Source: Macrothele yani
Lineage: Eukaryota; Arthropoda; Arachnida; Araneae; Macrothelidae
NCBI GenBank assembly: GCA_039090855.1
Contig: CM077005.1
Span: forward strand, 77,186,607-77,250,606
Direction of reading: 5' to 3'
Length of the DNA stretch: 64,000 bases
Notes under the pieces: model-generated
Database searches by the model: none
What the model was told of the DNA's origin: nothing
What the model saw: only the letters and a program-made list of their open reading frames with translations
Shown: positions 56,330-64,000 of the stretch, piece by piece
How the letters are laid out: every line of letters starts with the position of its first letter
Numbering within the stretch: the first letter of the stretch is position 1
Program-made: the position numbers and the translations under genes

Positions 56330-58030
56330 CGGTACTGTTTCAATTTCTCCACTTGCTTCTTGTATGATGTCTATAGTAATTCCATCTTCTCCTGGAGCTT
56401 TCCCCCGCTTCATGTTCTTGATTGCATGAGCAACTTCTGCTGGGAGGACTGGAAGAACTCTGGTACCTTTCATGATGTCTGGAGTACATGTATCATCCCT
56501 TTCATATAATTTGGAGTAGAAATCTTTCACTCTTGTCAAAATTTCGCCTCTATTTCTTGTTACAGAACCATCTTCTTTTCTCAGTGCCATAATCTGTTTT
56601 CTTCCCTTACTGAGATGTCAACAGTACTCGCCCAAATTTTCACTCGATGCCTTAATGAAGGGAAGATTCCTGAGGATTGGAACAATGCTACAATGATCCT
56701 GCTACATAAAAAAGGTGACATTGAGGATCTCAGGAACTACAGACCTATCAGCCTCCTATCAGTGGTTTATAAAATCTTCACTAAAGTTCTTTCACACCGC
56801 TTGAAGGTAACACTGGACATGGCTCAACCGAGAGAACAAGCTGGATTCAGGAGTGGCTACAGCACAATAGATCATATCCATGTACTGAGAGAACTAATTG
56901 AAAGAGCGAGGGAATATGAACTTCCATTGTGCATGGCTTTTATCGATTATGAAAAAGCCTTTGATTCGGTGAAACCATCAGCAGTTGCAATGGCTCTGAA
57001 ATCCTGCGGTATTGAAGATGCATACATTAATATTATTAATAACATCTATGAAAATGCAAGTGCAAAGATTCGGCTGTTTGAAAATACAACACACATAAAA
57101 ATTGGAAAGGAGTGAGACAAGGTGACACCATATCTCCGAAGCTCTTTAATGCCACATTGGAAAATGTCTTTCAATCACTGGACTGGGAAAACAAAGGGAT
57201 AAAGATTAATGGAGATTATCTAACCCACCTTCGTTTTGCTGATGACGTAGTCATTTTTGCAACTACCCCATCAGAGCTGCAGAGTATGATCCAGGAACTT
57301 GCTGACAAGAGTAAAGAAGTGGGATTAAAAATGAACTTTCAGAAGACAAAAGTGATGTTCAATGCTTTTACAAGAAATGAAGATTTATCGATTGATGGAG
57401 AAAAACTGGAGATAACAGATACGTATGTTTATCTTGGACAGCAGATATCAAGTGAGGGTCACATTGATGAAGAAATTAATCGGCGTACAAAACTTGCCTG
57501 GAGAGCTTTTGGAAGAAACAGCATAATTTTCAAGAGCAATATGCCATTATGTCTTAAAAGAAAAGTGTTTGATCAATGCATCCTTCCAGTGCTTACGTAT
57601 GGTGCAGAGACGTGGACCTTAACTAAAAGAGACATACAAAGGCTGCAGACAACTCAAAGAAGCATGGAGAGGTGCATGCTTGGTATAACCAGGAGAGATA
57701 AGAAGAGGAACTCGTGGATCCGAAAAATGACGAGAGTGGAAGACATCATGATCAGAGTTAAATCCCTGAAATGGCAATGGGCTGGACATACTGCCAGAAG
57801 GACAGACCATAGATGGACAGCCGAAATTTTAGATTGGATTCCAAGGGACAGGAAAAGACCCAGAAAAAGACCACATGGGAGATGGGTGGATGAAATTCGT
57901 AAATATGCGGGAGTGACATGGAGGAGACTGGCACAAGACAGACCGTTGTGGAGGAAACTTGGGGAGACCTTCGTCCAGCAGTGGATTGATAATGGTTGAT
58001 GATGATGATGATGATGATGATATCAGCGGT
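56323..58030 (+). mobile_element. RTE-clade LINE copy 4, inverted 5' segment (twin-priming structure)
   Basis: ATATCAGCGGT at 56323-56333 and 58020-58030 is an 11-bp target duplication. Segment 56334-56619 is RTE sequence in reverse orientation (encoding, on the minus strand, MALRKEDGSVTRNRGEILTR through KAPGEDGIT to EIETV). Segment 56620-58019 is forward and begins at nearly the same RTE position (AACAGTACTCG). A few bases are shared by both segments. The forward part ends with a GATGAT tail. Twin priming, known for L1, produces exactly this arrangement. Confidence 0.95.
56615..57999 (+). pseudogene. RTE reverse transcriptase, best-preserved 3' part
   Basis: A 166-codon frame (from VLAQIFTRCLNEGKIPEDWN through YEKAFDSVKPSAVAMALKSC to HIKIGKE) is followed, after a single-base deletion, by a 295-codon frame (RQGDTISPKLFNATLENVFQ to QQWIDNG). 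Palm motif: LRFADDVVIFATTPSELQS with both catalytic Asp. Thumb and C-terminal regions: VKSLKWQWAGHTARRTDHRW and RWVDEIRKYAGVTWRRLAQD, typical of RTE. Only one frameshift was seen, so this is the best guide to the family sequence. The endonuclease is absent from this copy. Confidence 0.93.
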
Positions 58031-58690
58031 GATGAGCCATATACATATATATATATAAAAAGAGAGAGAGAAACTGTGCTGTCTATACGTATATTTTGCT
58101 CCTGTTGGTGATGGCCAAATCTACGGGCTCTGTGACACATCGATTTGTGAAGCCCGGGATACTAATAATGTTCTGCTTCATTACTGTACATCTGAAAAGC
58201 TTTTTCTGAAGAATTCCAAAGTTTGACCTCTATGATTAAAATTCACAAAATTAATTCACGAACAACAATTTGGATTTATAATTTGCTCCATTCCAGCACT
58301 TTCTTTCTTACTACCATTGATGCTGAATCCTTTTCGCTGTAAATTCCATTTTTGCAATAATCGCACTTACTGTAAATTCATAAGACCTGCTATTTTAGAC
58401 GGAGCACAAATTAAGGAAGTAAAGTAGGAAAAAAAATTAACAACTGAGAGAAACAGAAATGAGGACATATAGCTGGATGAAATAGATATCAAGGAAAGAA
58501 CGTCGAAGAAATGAGCACACAAGAAACGAGCTTGGAATTGGGAAAAACTAGTGAAAGATTTAGAGATAATCTTTTAAAATGTGCCGGATATATCTGCAGA
58601 AGAGAGAAAGAAACCCCAATTCTGAAAGCAATAGAAATACAGGCTTTTATAAATAGTGAGTAAAAAGGCCAAAAATGACATATTATTAAC
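58031..58690. other. Unassigned spacer
   Basis: Begins with the AT/GA-rich continuation of the RTE target site (ATACATATATATATATAAAA, then GAGAGAGAG). No coding feature recognised. Confidence 0.45.
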
Positions 58691-58699
58691 TGAAAAATT

Positions 58700-59490
58700 G
58701 TGGATGGCATGAAAGAAATGGCGGAAAACGGAGGCAGAAGGACGATTTGTTCAAACAGTAGACGCTGAGTCTGTCCAGGACTAAAAGTGCGGAAACGGTG
58801 AGAGCCACACTCAGTTATCGAGGCCACCGACTCACCACAGTCCCATTGTTAACCCCACATCACCGGACTGCATGCCTTAACTGGAGGAAAAAAATTCCAC
58901 ACTGGGCATTGGATGATTGAAGACGGGTCTCCTGGACCCATGAGTTCAGTTTCCAGTTACTTCGCCTAGACGGGAAGGTGGGGATCTGGTGGAAACCGTA
59001 CAAAGCGATGCACCTAGCATATCAACAAGACCCTGTTAAGACTGGTGGAGGCTTGGGTTATGGTCTGGATCGTGTTCAACTGACATACATTGGAACCATT
59101 GGTACATTTTGATGTATCTGTGAACGGTCTACGCTACGTGTCCAACCTTTCAGACCGTCTGGATCCCTTCATGGTCATTATGCACCCACAGGGTAATGGA
59201 TTCTTGAAGAGGACAATGCGCCTTTCCACAGAACCGTGGTAACTAGGATATGGTTCGAAGAGCATTCCACAGAAGTTCCCACCCTAAAATGGCCTCCTAG
59301 TTCACCCGACCTGAACCCTGTGGAAAACCTTTATGAGGCTCTGGAAAGGTTCGTTATAGCTTTGGATACTTCATCCAGGAATGGTACTGAATTATAAACC
59401 GTGGTACAGAGAGCATGGGTAGAGATACTTGTGGAACGGTTTCGTGACGTAGTTGACTCAATGATTTACCATTTGACTGACCTTATATGA
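58700..59490 (+). pseudogene. Tc1-like transposase relic, lineage C
   Basis: Across frames: TVRATLSYRGHRLTTVPL (end of DNA-binding region), HWTIEDGSPGPMSSVS or its shifted frame where DESRF is expected, then EEDNAPFHRTVVTRIWFEEH (second Asp), and WPPSSPDLNPVENLYEALER (Glu) near 59290-59350. Stops and frameshifts are abundant. The VENLYEALER ending differs from the EHLWD of the other Tc1 copies, so it represents a separate lineage. No inverted repeats were found. Confidence 0.75.
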
Positions 59491-59581
59491 GCGAAAGGCG
59501 GGCCTTTACTATGATTTCTCTTTATACGAAAAGGCGGGCCTTTACTAGCGAAAGGCGGGCCTTTACTATGATTTCTCTTTG
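59488..59581. repeat. Short tandem repeat with GGCGGGCCTTTACTA
   Basis: The phrase AAGGCGGGCCTTTACTA occurs three times in 94 bp, twice followed by TGATTTCTCTTT. Confidence 0.9.
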
Positions 59582-60125
59582 TTAATTATATCATGAATAA
59601 ACTTTCCTGCTAGTAGTGTAGTAATAATAATGAACAAGCTTGTAACTGCTGGTAATGTTGTAGTAGTAATTAAGATGAATAAAGCCTTATGCTGGTTGTT
59701 AATAATAATCAACTAATGAAATAAACCTAACAGCCAGACAGAGGTCTGACAAAACTATGAACTGAGAAAGACGTACTTACTAAGACAATCTTTTATTAGG
59801 TAAACTTCTGTTATTTATCCACACTCACTTCATCGGTCACACAACTACTCGTTATCTGGCTCTCACATATAACGAAGTTCCTCTCACATAAACGAAGATC
59901 TCTTTACACACGAAAAAAAGCTCTCCTTATACAACAACAGCTCTCCCTGGTATGGTTGAACGCGCCTATTTATACTGGCTACCACCACGTCATGACTTAC
60001 ACTCATTGCCAGATCTCATTCAGCGGGTGAAATAACATCTCGTTCAGTAAGAAGATAATTTACATAGGAAAATAAAATAACCAGAGATAGTAAAAATCAA
60101 AAGGAAAGTGAATCTAGAGTATACG
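59582..60125. other. Unassigned spacer
   Basis: About 540 bp, AT-rich with loose TAATAATAA and CTCTCACATAACGAAG phrases. No gene recognised. Confidence 0.4.
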
Positions 60126-63100
60126 TTACACAGTGTGTACATGCGTATATACATCATCATAATCAACCATTTTCAATTATTTCTGAATGAATGTCTCCCC
60201 AAATCTCATCCACAGCTATCTGACTTGATCCAGCCTCTTCCATGACACTTTCGCATGCTTTCGAATGCCATCAACCCATCTCCACCATGGTCATCTTCTG
60301 ATTGTGTTCCTGTCCCTTGGTAACCAGTCGAATATTTCATTTGTCTATCGGTAGTCATTTCTTCTAGTAATATACCCAGCCCGTTGCTATTTCAGGAATT
60401 TTATTTTGATCATGATGTCTTCCACTCTTCTCATTTTCCAGATCCATGAGCTCCTCTTCTTATCTGAGAGGTACATGCTATACCAAGCACGCACCTCTTC
60501 ATGCCTGTTTCAGTTGTCTGCAGCCTTCGTATATCTTTTTTAGTTAAAGTTTATGTGTCTGATCCACAAGTAAGCGATGAAGAGATGCAATAATTAAACA
60601 CTTTTCTTTTAAGACATAATGGTAAATTGTTCTTAAAAATTGTATTGTTTCTTTCAAACGCTCTCCAACGAAATTTTATTACCCGATTAATTTCTTCTTC
60701 GATGTGGTCCTGGCTTCATATCTGTTGTCCGAGATAAATGCAGATATCGATAACCTCTAGATTTCCCCATAAATAACTAAATATTTAGTTCTTGTGGAAG
60801 CATTGTACGAAGAGAAGTCAGTAAATAAGTCGCAAATAGTTATGGGATAGCTGATAATAATAGTTATCTGTTTATTAAGGTGTCATTAGGTGGCATCACA
60901 ATCCAGTTTACCGAAGTTCAACGTATCAAAAGGTGTAGCATGCCCAGTACAGACTGCAAATAACAACAGCGCTCCAGAGGTTAGCAGTTGTGCGTTTTCC
61001 TTGGGTTAAAGGACTTCCTACAGAGGACATTCATATGGAAATGTTTCCTGTTCGCGGTGAGAAAATTTTGTCATGTAAGGCGGTGCACAACTGGATCGAT
61101 TCTTAAGAACGCTCAAAAGTTGCTGATCAAAACTGACCTGGTAGTCATGCTCAGATCGCGGCAGAAGCAACTGTGAAGCTGGTGGAGGTGATGATTCGAG
61201 CTGACAGGCGTGCAACGATAGACAGTGTAGCAAGAACAATAGAGCGATCTCATGTTTTAGCCTACAATTATGTATAATAATTTGAATTTCCGGAAAGTGT
61301 GCTCATGGTGGTTGCCCAGAGAACTGACTCCGGAATACAAAATGAACCGAATGAGCCGTCGTTGCAACATCACTCTCGGCACGCATGTGAAGGAGAAGAC
61401 ATACTTAACAGGACTGTTACTGGAGAAGAATCATGGGTGTATCACTAACAACCGTAATCAAAGCGTGCTTCAATACAATGGAAACATCACTCTTCACTTT
61501 CAACCCAGAAATTCCGAATTTCGTCAGCAGCAGAGTGCTTGGGGTGTTTTGCGATTGTCAATGAGTACTGATCTTCAATGTGGTATTGAAGATCTTGGAA
61601 GATTTTGTGTCACGCTGTCTCACTCCCTTTCCAATTTTTATCGGTGATGTTTCCTCAAACAGTCGAACCTTTGCACTTGTATTTTCGTGTATGTTATCAG
61701 TAATATTAATTAATATATGCATTTTCAGTACCGCAGGATTTCTAACTGTAACAATGCCTTTCATAGTCAATAGAAGCTGTAAATTTTTATAACTGTAAAT
61801 GCCTTTTCATAATCAATAGAAGCCATACATAGTGGCAGTTCATATTCCCTTGTTCTTTCGATTAGTTTTTTCAGTAAATGGATGTAATCTATAGTACTGT
61901 AGCCAATCCTGAATTCAACTTGTTCTTTTGATTGTTCCATGTCCATTGTTTTCTTCAAGCGATATGACAGTACTTTAGTGAACATTTTGTAAAGAGATAG
62001 GAGGCTGATGGGTCTGTAGCTTTTGAGATCCTCAAGGTTCCCTTTTTTATGTAGCAGCATCACTGTAGTTTGTTCCAATCTTCAAGAATTTCTCCTTCAT
62101 TGAGACATCTAGTGAAAACTTGGGCGAGTGTGGTCTCTATCTCTATATTATCATCACCTCCTGGAACTCTTCCTTGTTTCATATTCAGAATTACATGTGC
62201 AACTGGGGAAACTTTGGTACTGGTACATTTCTTTGTGTCTGGAATAGATGTATCATTATTTTCACATAGTTTAGTATAGAACTCTTTAACTCTGGTCAAA
62301 TTTTCGCCTCTATTTCTCGTTACGGTACCATCTTCTTTGTTAAGAGCCATAATCTGTTTTCTTCCATTACTAAGATGAGTGTTTTCCTTAGCCTTTGGTT
62401 GTTTTCGATTGCTTTTCTCACTAGTTCACAATTGAATTTCTTTGTCTTCAGTGGCACGTTTTCGCACTGTCTTACATGGCTCTTATATTCCACTTTGGAA
62501 GTTACGTTTTCTTTATTTAGCCTCGTCTCTTTTGCATAAGAATTTTTGTTCTTTCTAATATTTTCTTCATATGCAACTTGTTCTTAATACCACCCATTTT
62601 TATTGCTGTTACCATGAAAGCCTCGATTGGTTTTCTGTTAACTTCAAACACGTTTTCTGTTATTAGACCATCTATAGCAGAGTAGCGGCTCTTCAGTATC
62701 AATTTGAAAGTATTGACATGTTTTTAAGGATTGTGATGGAAATACATTTTGTATGCTTTATGAGCTTACGACGATCAAGTTTTGTGTTCAGGTGCATATC
62801 ACATTTCATGATTCTATGGTCACTTCCTGTGCTGAACCTGTTAATCACACTGCAGTCTTCGATAACAACATTCTTGTTACACATAATAAAATTAATTTTA
62901 CTTGTCATTCTAGTGCGACACATCCATGTCCATTTCCTATGTGGCTTTTTCTTGAAAAAGCAGTTCATGATGGAAAACCAACAAGAGTATTTCGATGCTG
63001 GTTTCTGTTGCCTTCGCCGAATTTACCTACTGAAGTTTCGTTCTGTTGTTGTTGCTCCCGCTTTGCATTGAAATCACCCACAATGATCTTATCCTTCTTA

Positions 63101-63415
63101 TTTAGAAGCTGAATTTCTTCATAAAACTCTTCAATTTCTTCATCTGAGAGATTACTGGTGATTGCCTGAGCTTGAAAGATCTGAATGCAGTATTTTTTGA
63201 GTGGTAGATAATGAGCCACGCAGCTTTTTCTGAGGATCCTTCAAGTTCTAAAATCTTGTTCTTCAGTTTCGTGTTCATTATAAATCCCACACCACTAGTT
63301 CTACCAGTATCTGTTCCGTGTTAGTAGAAGAGGTATCAACTTTTTTATTCCGTGAGATTTCTTTTTAATAACCTCACTAAGCCCGACGACAGTCCACTTT
63401 ATCATTAGGAGTTTG
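60126..63415 (-). mobile_element. RTE-clade LINE copy 5, antisense, interrupted by mariner
   Basis: On the minus strand the element starts inside the endonuclease (GLSEVI near 63390), continues through NCFFKKKPHRKWTWM and TGSDHRIMKCDMHLNTKLDR, the linker MALNKEDGTVTRNRGENLTR (62350), NYRPISLL-like SYRPISLLSLYKMF, IGYSTIDYIH, MASIDYEKAF, and IGKGVRQRDTKSSKIFNTTL. Sequence breaks at about 61560. It resumes near 60810 with the C-terminal part (antisense to TLTKRDIQ, about 60540) and ends near 60130 with antisense ATAATTGAAAATGGTTGATT. About 230 bp, including the FADD catalytic block, are missing at the interruption. Many stops; inactive. Confidence 0.88.
60985..61560 (+). pseudogene. mariner transposase fragment inside RTE copy 5
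   Basis: On the plus strand: EDIHMEMFPVRGEKILSCKA, AVHNWID, ATVKLVEVMIRADRRATIDS, VARTIERSHVLAYN (helix-turn-helix), LNFRKVCSWWLPRELTPEYK with MNRMS, then a degraded catalytic stretch in which VKEKTYLTGLLLEKNHG stands where mariners have the DESW block, and SVLQYNGNITLHFQPR. The second and third catalytic blocks are absent. It is a 3'-truncated fragment of a mariner lineage distinct from the one at 11.7 kb. The sequence from about 60815 to 60985 is probably its 5' part or flank. Confidence 0.75.
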
Positions 63416-63478
63416 GGAAAGTTCTGTCCAGGAAACAGAAGGCTCGCGGTCTCTCATTTAACGACAGACTACAACAAA

Positions 63479-63833
63479 AGTTCACAGATAGCGGGCCTCG
63501 GGTGGCCTAGTGGTCAGCGTTCGTGACTGCCGTGGCGATAACCTCAGGTTCTATCTCCTGGACAGGTACGAACGTTCGAACCACTAAATACCAGCCTTGG
63601 GTTTGATGTGCACGTTAAGCCGTCGGACCCCGGGTACTGTTCCCCCCTTTCCCCGGTAAAAAACAAGGGCGTCTTCCTCCCCCTTTCTACCTCGCTTCCG
63701 TGTCACTTTCCTATCGGGCACTCTAGCCCAAATCTCCTAGTTTCCTATTTCTATGGGTTGTTGAAGACCTCGGATCAGACACTCCCTTCCAAAAATCATC
63801 TGCATATGATCTGATCTGATCTGAGTTCACAGA
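63479..63833 (+). mobile_element. tRNA-derived SINE, family C, with CTGAT tail
   Basis: AGTTCACAGA at 63479-63488 and 63824-63833 is the target duplication. The head GGGTGGCCTAGTGGTCAGCG (A box) and AGGTTCTATCTCC (degenerate B box) are tRNA-like. The body contains GGACCCCGGGTACTG and a T/C-rich stretch, and the tail is (CTGAT)n rather than poly(A). Unlike families A and B, so a third SINE lineage. The tail suggests mobilisation by a LINE that recognises a short repeat. Confidence 0.9.
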
Positions 63834-64000
63834 GAAACGTTTTCCAGCACACAATCCTTCAGTCGCTTTTCAGGGTAGGCCTAAGGAGTCGGCGGTCCGT
63901 TCATGCGCCCATGCTGATCAGCCATCGTCGACATCTCGGCCGGTAGCAGACACGGTAGCACTGTTACTGGATATTAGTCTACTGAAATAGAGTAGCCTGC
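63834..64000. other. Unassigned end of window
   Basis: The last 167 bp show no recognisable feature. Confidence 0.4.

Overview
This window looks like AT-rich, gene-poor nuclear DNA of an arthropod, probably an insect or chelicerate; I cannot name the species. The reasons are several Tc1/mariner lineages, one RTE-clade LINE family in at least five copies, tRNA-derived SINEs and a Ty3/Gypsy element with an insect-type tRNA-Ser primer-binding site. There are no bacterial operons. I recognise no intact host gene. Nearly everything that can be named is a transposable element, mostly decayed and often nested.

Layout. 0-11 kb: a Tc1 scrap (2.4 kb), a SINE (6.3 kb) and a complete but dead Tc1 (7428-8941) in unassigned DNA. 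11-17 kb: a ~30-bp minisatellite is split by a 3.65-kb mariner and a truncated RTE. The mariner (11685-15337) carries a 460-bp higher-order tandem repeat in which a CTCF-like motif recurs about every 153 bp. 17-25 kb: mostly unassigned, with one Tc1 pseudogene whose two halves seem to come from different lineages and meet at a perfect hairpin. 25.0-33.0 kb: a Gypsy element with both LTRs, a SINE inside its 5' LTR, a foldback-like element inside its protease, and integrase placed before RNase H, with the reverse transcriptase missing. 33.4-42.3 kb: an RTE with a 2105-bp tandem duplication of its 5' end, broken by a 2.95-kb element whose only long frame encodes a gag-like CCHC protein. 42.9-48.2 kb: a DNA transposon with ~355-bp inverted repeats and a large decayed protein of a family I cannot assign, itself hit by a Tc1 and a SINE pair. 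48.6-53.6 kb: an RTE split by a sister Tc1, then another Tc1. 56.3-58.0 kb: an RTE copy with the structure of twin priming and a clean target duplication. 58.7-64 kb: a Tc1 relic, an antisense RTE interrupted by a mariner, and a second SINE family.

These sequences do not form a pathway. The interest lies in nesting (relative ages can be read from who interrupts whom) and in four structures that merit follow-up: the mariner with CTCF-like higher-order repeats, the gag-only LINE-like element, the long-TIR transposon, and the Gypsy with Copia-like domain order. All identifications were made by eye from translations and repeats; no database search was run.
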